This document shows, in pieces, positions 26,001 through 32,409 of a DNA stretch of 64,000 nucleotides. A program made the translations under genes and the position numbers. The stretch's first letter is position 1. Each line of letters opens with the position of its first letter. Below the pieces are notes generated by a model that saw only the letters and a program-made list of their open reading frames with translations, made no database searches and had not been told where the DNA came from. The stretch comes from Pedobacter kyonggii. GTDB lineage: Bacteria; Bacteroidota; Bacteroidia; Sphingobacteriales; Sphingobacteriaceae. The stretch is from the NCBI RefSeq assembly GCF_004310665.1, contig NZ_SIXF01000020.1, forward strand, positions 34,317-98,316, in the 5' to 3' direction.

Positions 26001-26595
26001 ATTGATAAACATCGCCTCTATTTAACTTAATGATAAAAGTTGTATTGGCGGTTCTTCCTCCATATCTTTCGTTTTGTTTAGGTGTAATTTCGACATCTGT
26101 ATTATCAACTGTTCCTACAATAGTAAATTGTGAAAAACCTTGTTGATTTCCACGGTTTTCATAACTAAAGGCATAGTATTCTTGTCCAAGTGTGTTTGTT
26201 GGCAACACTAAAGTACCACCCGTACGAGCGTTATTAGAAATAATACTATACAATGATATGGCTTTTGTGGTAACAACATGAATGGCTTTATTGGACTCTA
26301 TTAAATTGGAACTGCTCATTAATACTGTGTAGGCAGTTGGATCGATTACAAATGGCAAACAGGTATTGGCAGGTATAATAGCACCAGCAGCAGACACTAA
26401 AGTACCCCCAACGTAAACTTCATATCCGGTAGCTTGATCTGCAGATAAAAATAAGGTTAACCTCGACCTATCACCATCAATATGCCCTGCATAAGGAACA
26501 TAAAAATCTTTCCCCTTATTTGATGTGTTTTGAGCAAAAGACAGGGTTGTTGTAAAAAGCAAGAAAAACAAAACCAATAACCAATGCCTGCTCAT
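23038..26595 (-). CDS. Large surface protein: IgGFc-binding-like domain, PKD domains, T9SS C-terminal domain
   Basis: The 1185-residue protein has a signal peptide (residues 1-21). An IgGFc-binding-type domain (about 25-430) begins with NKGKDFYVPYAGH and has NGGxNxY-like segments. It is followed by at least two PKD domains marked WLWDFGDGKTSSEQHPVHVY (about 610-690) and WSWDFGDGSTPS (about 700-780), further Ig-like segments, and a C-terminal gliding-motility/CHU_C domain (about 1100-1185: NTFTPNGDNVNDTW, VEIFNRNGNKVF, PVGVYYYMI). Such C-termini direct export by the type IX system. The adjacent PorP/SprF gene is presumably its partner. The ligand is unknown; IgG binding is not implied for this organism. 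Confidence 0.92.
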   Translation of the reverse strand: MSRHWLLVLFFLLFTTTLSFAQNTSNKGKDFYVPYAGHIDGDRSRLTLFLSADQATGYEVYVGGTLVSAAGAIIPANTCLPFVIDPTAYTVLMSSSNLIESNKAIHVVTTKAISLYSIISNNARTGGTLVLPTNTLGQEYYAFSYENRGNQQGFSQFTIVGTVDNTDVEITPKQNERYGGRTANTTFIIKLNRGDVYQYQSVGDLTGSHIKALNCNPVAVFTGNTWAAFCNEGNSRNPSGGDNLYQQVFPVSAWGRNFVTAPFYNTLHGNTDIMRIIVADDNTVLTVNGSTTDANGTPLSNPYIKGSVVTFFSTSANVISGSKPIAVAQYQTSQTCNLNNGSNTNQYQFPGDPEITVLNPVEQTLNNITVFSDLGSVGVPTQITRYYLNVIIKTADIASFRLDGNPVNNFTAIDNVFSYAVIDVTNTQPQHRLSAAGGFSAISYGYGPVESYAYLAGANIQNFTFQPASTVTRQPISSGCLGEPISLTINLPYQAIKLDWEIEGAANFTDDSPVVINTFTRPNDNNTYYTYKYPNDLNYPNPGDYQFKVIATKPNADNCGNTEELIIDFSVDNQPTAAFELPATGCQSTGVQFTDKSESNSNSRSITQWLWDFGDGKTSSEQHPVHVYDRPGTYNVVLTATTDSKCSETSSAFPIVINPQPKSDFDVKGLCVGRPVILTEKSTIESPGIIVKWSWDFGDGSTPSTEQQPTHQYSAVGSYTIALTTESDKGCVSLVKSKMVTVIDPQSADFELPDFCLNDGVARFKNTSKNADGTITGLNFEWKYTDQNNNVVATSTGVDGVFTPASTGNYNVILIVKNQDGCEMSTSKPFTVNGDVKAADFEVMNDNSCVSEDIMIKNTSTVFTGKITKIEIYRDFGRETSIYKTISYPDDNEIFMIKYDTFGGTTDRTFNIRLVAYSGENCFKFLDQTLTLKPVPQLMFDDMAPVCEADGTVLITQAKQKVGEEMNGTPGVYSGDGIKADGTFNPKIAGLGSHIITYTFTGDNGCPSAITNTIEVYKSPVVNAGTLVYILAGGQIEIPAAAEGTNLKYKWSPATGLNKTDVLNPIASPDNDTEYTLTATTQPDGCATTSTVQVKVLQGLNPPNTFTPNGDNVNDTWVIKYLESYPNATVEIFNRNGNKVFFSTGYKIPFDGNYQNEPLPVGVYYYMINPRNGRKTITGPLTIIR

Positions 26596-26795
26596 TACCT
26601 ATCAGTTTAATTTGAAAACGTTATGCATGTTGTTTGATTAGATATGCAATATACCATTAATCAGATCACAAGAAAAAAAATTATTAGAATTTTAACAATT
26701 TTTAAGCAGAAAAATCACCTTTCGTGTAATAAACTAAAGAAGTGGTGTAAAAAAGTTTCACATATGAATGTAATGCCCTAAGAAAAGCGAAATTG

Positions 26796-26819
26796 AAAAA
26801 AAAAAAAAAAAAAAAAAAA
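26796..26819 (+). repeat. Homopolymer run of 24 A
   Basis: Twenty-four consecutive A residues occupy 26796-26819 in an intergenic region. Such tracts are prone to slippage and to sequencing error, so the exact length is uncertain. The gap 26596-26874 otherwise holds only the promoter side of the surface-protein operon and a terminator. Confidence 0.9.
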
Positions 26820-26834
26820 TAAATCATGCAAAAC

Positions 26835-26862
26835 AAAAAAGCCACCTATAAAAGAGTGGCTA
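26835..26862 (-). terminator. Intrinsic terminator of the small acidic protein/tatA unit
   Basis: AGCCAC and GTGGCT pair around a 10-base loop (26840-26861). On the minus strand the stem is followed by TTTTTTG, 13 bp after the stop at 26875. Confidence 0.72.
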
Positions 26863-26874
26863 TATGATAAATAT

Positions 26875-27087
26875 TCATTTATTACCTTGATCGGACTGAT
26901 CGCCGCTACCGTATTTTGCGGAGAAATCTTTGGCTTTCTCATCTGCTTCGATATCGTTATGATCTTCAGGCTCCAGGTTTTCATCTAAGCGGTCGTTCCA
27001 ATCATTTAATCCCTTTTCAGGATGTTTCGCATTTTCAGCTGTAAAATCGGATTTTGATTTGGCCAGATCTTCTTTTTTATTTTCCAT
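26875..27087 (-). CDS. Small acidic hydrophilic protein, unknown function
   Basis: I start at the ATG giving MENKKEDLAKSKSDFTAENA (70 residues); a longer version with eleven more residues is possible but has no support. The product is strongly charged (many D, E, K) with no hydrophobic segment and no cysteine, and looks intrinsically disordered. It follows tatA by 58 bp on the same strand and is closed by a terminator, so the two may form an operon. I do not recognise a family; stress-related or nucleoid-type small proteins have similar composition, but that is not evidence. Confidence 0.65.
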   Translation of the reverse strand: MENKKEDLAKSKSDFTAENAKHPEKGLNDWNDRLDENLEPEDHNDIEADEKAKDFSAKYGSGDQSDQGNK

Positions 27088-27145
27088 ATTGGCGTTTATT
27101 TTACTTAAAAACAGTGCCACAAACAGAAAGTTTTGTTTGTGGCAA

Positions 27146-27286
27146 TTATTTTACCGGAGGTTCATCTTTGGCATCCTTAAATTCTTTCACACTTCTCCCT
27201 ATTCCTCTCATTAATTCCGGCAATTTTTTGCCACCAAAAATAAGCAGGATAACCACTCCTATTAAAATAATTTCTATTGCAGACAT
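27146..27286 (-). CDS. tatA: Twin-arginine translocase subunit TatA/E
   Basis: I start at ATG 27286, giving MSAIEIILIGVVILLIFGGK, the classic TatA N-terminus: a short transmembrane helix, the FGGKKLPEL hinge and an amphipathic helix (GIGRSVKEFKDAKDE). The 46-residue product is short for the family. A frame extending 38 codons upstream would start inside a non-conserved leader. TatA oligomers form the translocation pore for folded, twin-arginine-bearing proteins. Two genes in this window (48367 and 58468) encode candidate Tat substrates with RR-type signal peptides. TatC is not in the window. Confidence 0.92.
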   Translation of the reverse strand: MSAIEIILIGVVILLIFGGKKLPELMRGIGRSVKEFKDAKDEPPVK

Positions 27287-27384
27287 ATCTTTATATTTTT
27301 CACAATATACGTTAATTCTTCTGAAATGGATTGGTTGATTAATCACTGGCTCATTAGCTATTGGTTTTATTCTCGTTATACAGG

Positions 27385-27468
27385 AAAGATCCTGAAACAA
27401 ATCCGATAACTATCGGATCAGGATGACATTTATCTAGAAAAGATCCTTCGACTCCGCTCAGGATGACT
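27385..27468. repeat. GTCATCCTGA-type repeat, two head-to-tail halves
   Basis: AAGATCCTGAAACAAATCCG followed by GGATCAGGATGACAT, then AAGATCCTTCGACTCCGCTC and AGGATGAC. Two related halves lie head to tail between the HD hydrolase and tatA. A 12-bp inverted repeat ACTTGTTTCTGG / CCAGAAACAAGT follows at 27476-27543. Confidence 0.6.
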
Positions 27469-27588
27469 AAACGATACTTGTTTCTGGGTCTCCGTGGAAA
27501 ACTAGTTCATCGGTTCAATTACAAGAAAAATCCAGAAACAAGTAAGGAGGATGAAACGAAGAGGATAATCGACGCTAAACATCAAACA

Positions 27589-28443
27589 CTAAACCAACAA
27601 AGCATCCAATGTTCTTGTTTTTATCTTTGGCACCGCGCCATGGCGCATAAATTCGGCGAAACCTTTTAACTGTTTGATTGATTTAATGGCTTCATATCCT
27701 TCATAAGAAGTTCTGATTTTGTTTAGCAGCATAGTGTCTGTTTTAAACATATCACTTTCAACCAATACTCCTTTATTCAGAAATTTCTTAATTAATTCGG
27801 CCATTTTGCCGTTGGCATAAAGGTGAAGTGGTAGTTTAAATACTTCATTATTCAGTTTTTCAAAAGCTTCATTAATCCAAGCCACTTCAGTTTCTGCATT
27901 CACCGCTATTTTTCCATCCTTCAACACAATGGAAGTCAAAAATTCGCGGGCACGCTGACGGGAAATTACCCCACCATGAATACCGTCACGCAAAGTATAA
28001 TCCAAACGATCGGCACAGAGCGCCGGCAATGGCTGTTCTAAAATATCAAACGTACCATACAGAATCTGGTTAATATTGTATCCATAATTTAACAACACAT
28101 CAGGCACTTCCGATCTGCATAAAACTTCTGCGAAAACCTTTTCATGATAATCTTCGTCTGTATTGTCGAAAACATAATCGCCCACATGAGAAAACGCGGT
28201 ATGCGAAATATCGTGCAGTAATCCGGCAATTTGCTCCAACTCCGAACCACCGAGCATCCTGATCAACATGGTAACTCCTATGGCATGCTCCAAACGTGAG
28301 TGGCAGATATCTGGATTGACTAAAAATATAGCCCCACTTTGATGAATCCCACCTAACCTTTTTAAAGCATCAGTATTTAACAGATCAGAAAATACCATTG
28401 GCAGTTCCATTTTGCCATATAAAAAATCGTTTACCTGGATCAT
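27589..28443 (-). CDS. HD-domain phosphohydrolase (SAMHD1/dGTPase-like)
   Basis: The 284-residue protein contains an HD metal site: NPDICHSRLEHAIGVTML (His), GLLHDISHTAFSHVGDYV (His-Asp) and later ALCADRLDYTLRDG (Asp). The pattern HSRLEH...LLHDISHTAFSH is characteristic of the HD subfamily that includes dGTPases and SAMHD1-like enzymes of about 400-500 residues, here in a compact form. It probably hydrolyses a phosphate ester or nucleotide; the substrate is not determinable. It is monocistronic and divergent from the TetR gene at 28669. Confidence 0.9.
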   Translation of the reverse strand: MIQVNDFLYGKMELPMVFSDLLNTDALKRLGGIHQSGAIFLVNPDICHSRLEHAIGVTMLIRMLGGSELEQIAGLLHDISHTAFSHVGDYVFDNTDEDYHEKVFAEVLCRSEVPDVLLNYGYNINQILYGTFDILEQPLPALCADRLDYTLRDGIHGGVISRQRAREFLTSIVLKDGKIAVNAETEVAWINEAFEKLNNEVFKLPLHLYANGKMAELIKKFLNKGVLVESDMFKTDTMLLNKIRTSYEGYEAIKSIKQLKGFAEFMRHGAVPKIKTRTLDALLV

Positions 28444-28668
28444 CTTGCTTTATTTAGTTAAAAGGAATAATCAGAAACAAAAATACTAATTATTTTAGCT
28501 TTATCGTAAAAAATTATCAACATTAAAAACTTTAAAAACTAAAATAAATAGTCAAAAAACCAACTTTCAAATATTTTGAAAGCTATTATTACAATTTCAT
28601 GATCAACAAAAAACCAACTGCAAAAACAAGCCCATAAATTAAACGTTATACTTGTAAAAAACAGGTAT

Positions 28669-29322
28669 ATGGCAACTGCTCAGCAAATTAGAAAAGCATA
28701 TTTAGATTATGTTTTAACAAACAATGAAAAACCAAAATCGGTTTATGTTTTTGTGAAAAAGCTTAAAATTACCGAGGCCGATTTTTATCAGTTTTTCTCT
28801 TCTTTTGAAAGCATTGAAAAAACAATCTGGTTCGAACTTACTTTCGAAACCATTACCAAAATCAAAGAACAGGAAGTTTGGCTCCAATATACAGCCAGAG
28901 AAAAAATGCTTTCTTTCTTTTACAGTTACCTCGAAAACCTGAAGAACGAACGCAGTTTTGTGATTTACAGTTTAAAGAATCAACGTGGTAAATTTTCTAC
29001 TCCCGATGTTCTGACTGGCGTAAAACCTATTTTCGAAAACTTTGCACAGGAAATTATTGAAGAAGGTTTAGATAGTGGCGAACTTGCCGAACGTCGCTTT
29101 CTAAGTAAAAGGTACAAAGATGCTTTATGGATCCAGTTTGCATTCATTGTTAATTTTTGGATCAACGATGATAGTGAAGGTTTCGAAAAAAGCGATGAAG
29201 CCATTGAAAAAGGCATTAATGTAACTTTCGATCTTTTTCAGCATTCGCCAATTGATAATTTATTGGAATACGGGAAGTTTCTAAGCAGGAATGGGAAGTT
29301 TGCAGAAAAAATGGGCTTTTAA
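28669..29322 (+). CDS. TetR-family transcriptional regulator
   Basis: The 217-residue all-helical protein has a TetR-like N-terminal helix-turn-helix (QIRKAYLDYVLTNNEKPKSV, then KITEADFYQFFSSFESIEKT, about residues 5-50) and a longer ligand-binding C-terminal region (about 60-210). It differs from canonical TetR in lacking the usual T-V-R-x-I-A segment. The AarF/ABC1 kinase gene begins 7 bp after its stop on the same strand, so the regulator and kinase form an operon. Whether the regulator senses a product of the kinase is unknown. Confidence 0.82.
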   Translation: MATAQQIRKAYLDYVLTNNEKPKSVYVFVKKLKITEADFYQFFSSFESIEKTIWFELTFETITKIKEQEVWLQYTAREKMLSFFYSYLENLKNERSFVIYSLKNQRGKFSTPDVLTGVKPIFENFAQEIIEEGLDSGELAERRFLSKRYKDALWIQFAFIVNFWINDDSEGFEKSDEAIEKGINVTFDLFQHSPIDNLLEYGKFLSRNGKFAEKMGF

Positions 29323-29329
29323 ATACCAT

Positions 29330-30634
29330 ATGAAGACACAAAAAAGTATTCCAACAACCAAGGTAGAGCGTTCGGCAAAGTTTGTCAAAACAGGTATTCA
29401 GATCGGAGGCAATTATATTAAACATTATTCTAAAAAACTGTTTAACCCCGAAATGGACCGAGAACAGCTTAACGAGGACAATGCAACCGACATATATAAA
29501 TCGCTGAGCGAATTAAAGGGAAGCGCCTTAAAAATAGCACAGATGTTGAGTATGGATAAAAATATCCTACCGAAATCTTACGTCGATAAATTTACCCAAT
29601 CGCAATACAATGCCCCGCCCCTTTCGGGCCCATTAATTGTGCGAACTTTCACCAAGAATTTCGGTAAAACACCTGAAAACATTTTCGATAGTTTTAACCT
29701 TAGCTCCAGCAATGCAGCTTCTATTGGACAGGTACATCAAGCAATGCTTAATGGTAAAAAACTCGCCATTAAAATTCAATACCCTGGTGTTGGAGACAGC
29801 ATTTCTTCTGATCTGAAACTGGTAAAACCTTTCGCTTTCCGTTTATTGGGCATGTCTGAAAGGGAATTGAATATCTATATTAAAGAAGTTGAAGAACGTT
29901 TGCTCGAAGAAACAGATTACGAACTGGAAGTTAAACGTTCTATTGAGTTTTCAGAAGCCTGTAAAAACCTCGATCATGTTGTATTTCCAAAATACTATCC
30001 AGAATTATCAGGAAAGCGGATCATTACCATGGACTGGATTGATGGTTTACATTTAAAAGAATTTTTACAAACGAATCCTTCTCAGGATTTACGTAATAAA
30101 ATCGGACAGGCGCTGTGGGATTTCTATAATTTTCAACAGCATGAACTAAGGGCTGTGCATGCGGATCCACATCCTGGAAATTTTATGATTACGCCTGATG
30201 AAAACCTTGGAGTAATTGATTTTGGCTGTATTAAAGAGATGCCTGATGATTTCTATTACCCGTTTTTCTCCTTAATTTCTACTGATGTAATTCATGATAA
30301 AAATAAAACAATAGATGCATTTAGAAAACTGGATATGATCCATGCCGACGATTCTCCTGAGCAGATTGAGTTTTACTATAAATCGTATAAGGAGATGATC
30401 AGCCTGTTTGCCAAACCCTATACCAGTAAATCTTTCGATTTTAGTAAACCTGATTTTTTCGAGCAACTATATATCTATGGCGAAAAAATTTCTAAAATGC
30501 CAGAATTTAAACAGGCCCGTGGCGTAAAACATTTTATTTATGTTAACCGGACTAATTTTGGGTTGTATACGATATTACATGAATTAAAAGCAACGGTTAA
30601 AACGGATACGTTCAAGCCTAATGTAACTGCCTAG
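29330..30634 (+). CDS. AarF/ABC1/UbiB-family atypical kinase
   Basis: I use ATG 29330 (434 residues), just after the TetR gene; an upstream in-frame ATG at 29291 lies inside that gene. The ABC1/UbiB hallmarks are visible: the KxGQ-like segment LKGSALKIAQMLSMDKN, the Ala-rich loop SSSNAASIGQVHQA, the Lys strand KLAIKIQYPGV, and the catalytic/metal segment HADPHPGNFM followed by VIDFG. Family members act in quinone (COQ8/UbiB) or lipid homeostasis and bind ATP atypically. Linkage to a TetR-type regulator recurs in Bacteroidota as far as I recall. Substrate unknown. Confidence 0.92.
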   Translation: MKTQKSIPTTKVERSAKFVKTGIQIGGNYIKHYSKKLFNPEMDREQLNEDNATDIYKSLSELKGSALKIAQMLSMDKNILPKSYVDKFTQSQYNAPPLSGPLIVRTFTKNFGKTPENIFDSFNLSSSNAASIGQVHQAMLNGKKLAIKIQYPGVGDSISSDLKLVKPFAFRLLGMSERELNIYIKEVEERLLEETDYELEVKRSIEFSEACKNLDHVVFPKYYPELSGKRIITMDWIDGLHLKEFLQTNPSQDLRNKIGQALWDFYNFQQHELRAVHADPHPGNFMITPDENLGVIDFGCIKEMPDDFYYPFFSLISTDVIHDKNKTIDAFRKLDMIHADDSPEQIEFYYKSYKEMISLFAKPYTSKSFDFSKPDFFEQLYIYGEKISKMPEFKQARGVKHFIYVNRTNFGLYTILHELKATVKTDTFKPNVTA

Positions 30635-30654
30635 AGAAATTCATTTCGATAAAT

Positions 30655-30853
30655 CGTCATTCACAACCTAATTCGGAATCTTAATACAATAAGCTTTAAG
30701 ATTAGCTTCGCTGAGCACTTCGTGGTTCCCGCCTGCGCGGGAATGACGACTGCCCTAATAGAATCTATCATTGATAGCGTAGTGAGAAATCTATTGGCTA
30801 AAATCATAAATAATGTAACTTATAGATTTCACTCCCGAAAGGTCGTCATTTCA
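30655..30853. repeat. Long composite CGTCATTC... repeat
   Basis: Two inverted-repeat elements in tandem: 30655-30750 (CGTCATTCACAACC to GCGGGAATGACGAC) and 30751-30853 (to AAAGGTCGTCATTTC). The first matches, in reverse, the element at 39815-39883. They fill the 227-bp gap between the ABC1 kinase and the receiver gene. Confidence 0.65.
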
Positions 30854-30861
30854 ATAAAAAT

Positions 30862-31218
30862 CTAGCTGTTTTTCTTCACTACTTCAACCAGATGATCGAT
30901 ATCAAACGGTTTTTCGATATAGTCATCTGCTTTGCATTCTTCTGCCTGTTGAGGTAAGTTATTTGATGTTGAAGTTAACACAGCCGATACATCTTCTGTT
31001 TCTGGGGCAGATTTAAGTTCTTTAATCACCTGTGATCCTCTCTTTTTTCCCTTAATGTGATCATCCACAATCACCACATCGGGTTCAATTTGGTCTATTT
31101 TATCTATAGGCTCGGTTGTTAATGATGCCGTAACATCAAATCCCTCCTCTTCCAATACGTGGTCCATTATATCAAGGATATCTTTATTATCCTGAACAAG
31201 TACAACCTTTTTCTTCAT
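30862..31218 (-). CDS. Stand-alone response-regulator receiver domain protein
   Basis: I start at MKKKVVLVQDNKDILDIMDH (118 residues); seventeen additional upstream codons give an atypical N-terminus. The receiver fold is complete: the acidic pocket is partly replaced (VQDNKD instead of the usual DDD/DDE), the phospho-acceptor Asp is in DVVIVDDHIKG, Thr/Ser are in AVLTSTSN, and Lys is in YIEKPFD. There is no output domain, so it is CheY-like. No histidine kinase is next to it. The substituted acidic pocket (QD for DD) may reduce metal binding. Confidence 0.9.
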   Translation of the reverse strand: MKKKVVLVQDNKDILDIMDHVLEEEGFDVTASLTTEPIDKIDQIEPDVVIVDDHIKGKKRGSQVIKELKSAPETEDVSAVLTSTSNNLPQQAEECKADDYIEKPFDIDHLVEVVKKNS

Positions 31219-31366
31219 AAATAAATAGACTAAAATTCTCATTAAAGATAAAGAAAAAGAATAGATCAATAAAAGATCTTAAAATATTTTACAAATGCTT
31301 GGTAAAAGTTTCAAGTTTTCGTCTTGAATTAATGCCTGTTCGTCGAGTATTAACTATCGATTGTAT

Positions 31367-31400
31367 AAAAACGCAACATTGCCTGCAACGTTTTTCATTT
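31367..31400. terminator. Orphan terminator-like hairpin between divergent genes
   Basis: AAAAACG (31367) and CGTTTTT (31389-31395) form an extended A/U-rich stem with a GC core in the 270-bp gap between the receiver gene (minus) and the GIN gene (plus). No gene in either orientation ends here, so it may end a small transcript. Confidence 0.35.
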
Positions 31401-31488
31401 CACGGCGTCTTATCATCAAAACTACAACAAAAAGACTTAAACATTTAAATAACAATTAATTAACATTTAATTATTAAATAAAAATATT

Positions 31489-32091
31489 ATGAAAACCTCA
31501 ATCAAAACCTTAATCGCCACTTCATTAACAGCAATCGTTTTATCATCAGCTGTATTTACCACAAGCGTTTCTGCAACAGAAAAAGAGCCAGATGCAATTT
31601 TAAAAATATCGGCTTTTAAAAGGATTTCTGTAAAAGGAAATGTAGAAGTAACCATTATCCAGCGGAGTAACCCAGGCATTTCTTATACTGATGATAACAC
31701 AGGAACAGCTAAAGTGATGCAGGATGGTGATAATTTAAAAATCACTTCTATCAGTACCGACAAAGCAAAACTAACTGTTTATGTAAACGATTTTTACAGA
31801 ATAGAAGCATCAGAAAATGCAATTGTTAAAACTGAAGGAAAACTAAGAACTAAATATCTTCAGATCTTTTTAAAAGGAAATGCACATGCCGAAATCAATA
31901 CCAGCTCAGAAGGTTTATATACTGTAATTGCCGATAATGCAGATTTAAAATTAAGCGGTTCAACTGATCAACATACTTTGGTTATGGGTAAATCACAAAA
32001 ATTAACCATTGATAGATTTGCAGCTTTGAAAACGAACATCAGTTCTGTAGAAACTGTTGCCGTTGAAAAAGAAATTGCCGCAATCAAATAA
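31489..32091 (+). CDS. Secreted GIN-domain (DUF2807-like) protein
   Basis: The 200-residue protein has a signal peptide (KTSIKTLIATSLTAIVLSSA, cleaved near residue 28). The mature part (about 40-190) has the repeated short strands typical of DUF2807 'GIN' beta-helix domains: FKRISVKGNVEVTII, YRIEASENAIVKTEG, LKGNAHAEINTS, ADNADLKLSG. Such domains occur in Bacteroidota surface or periplasmic proteins of unknown role. It is followed by a strong terminator. Monocistronic. Confidence 0.87.
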   Translation: MKTSIKTLIATSLTAIVLSSAVFTTSVSATEKEPDAILKISAFKRISVKGNVEVTIIQRSNPGISYTDDNTGTAKVMQDGDNLKITSISTDKAKLTVYVNDFYRIEASENAIVKTEGKLRTKYLQIFLKGNAHAEINTSSEGLYTVIADNADLKLSGSTDQHTLVMGKSQKLTIDRFAALKTNISSVETVAVEKEIAAIK

Positions 32092-32111
32092 TAAAAACAC
32101 ACAAATGAAAT

Positions 32112-32148
32112 AAGGCTTTCTGATCAGATCAGAAAGCCTTTTGTTTTT
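32112..32148 (+). terminator. Intrinsic terminator of the GIN-domain gene
   Basis: AAGGCTTTCTGATC and GATCAGAAAGCCTT form a perfect 14-bp stem separated by one base, followed by TTGTTTTT. It lies 21 bp after the stop. Confidence 0.92.
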
Positions 32149-32230
32149 AAATGTGATTATATTCCAAACTTCTTCAGTTCAAATCCATTCTTCTGATTTA
32201 GAAAGGGCAGCAAAGAATCTTTAAATTAAA

Positions 32231-32382
32231 AAGGAGGCTATATCATAAATATAGATTGTCATCCTGAGCCTGTCGAAGGACTTGTTCAAATGCTCCACAA
32301 AGCGTTTCGACAAGCTCTCCGTAGGAGTCCTTTGGACAACGTGACAAGTTCGAGTGGAATCAAAATTTATGATACAGCCTTT
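32231..32382. mobile_element. MITE-like element, about 152 bp, with terminal inverted repeats
   Basis: The left end AAGGAGGCTATATCATAAAT and right end ATTTATGATACAGCCTT are inverted repeats. Inside is a GTCATCCTGAGCCTGTCGAA ... GACAAGCTCTCCGTAGGAGT core. It has no coding capacity. A second copy at 45773-45880 shares the right end and core in the other orientation. The 318-bp gap 32092-32409 holds only the terminator and this element. Confidence 0.6.
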
Positions 32383-32409
32383 AACTTGTAGCATCACTGA
32401 CCTGTAGTT

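Noticed and set aside
27463-27669. 68-codon plus-strand frame
   Set aside because: It begins inside a GTCATCCTGA-type repeat and runs antisense into the HD hydrolase gene; no recognisable features.
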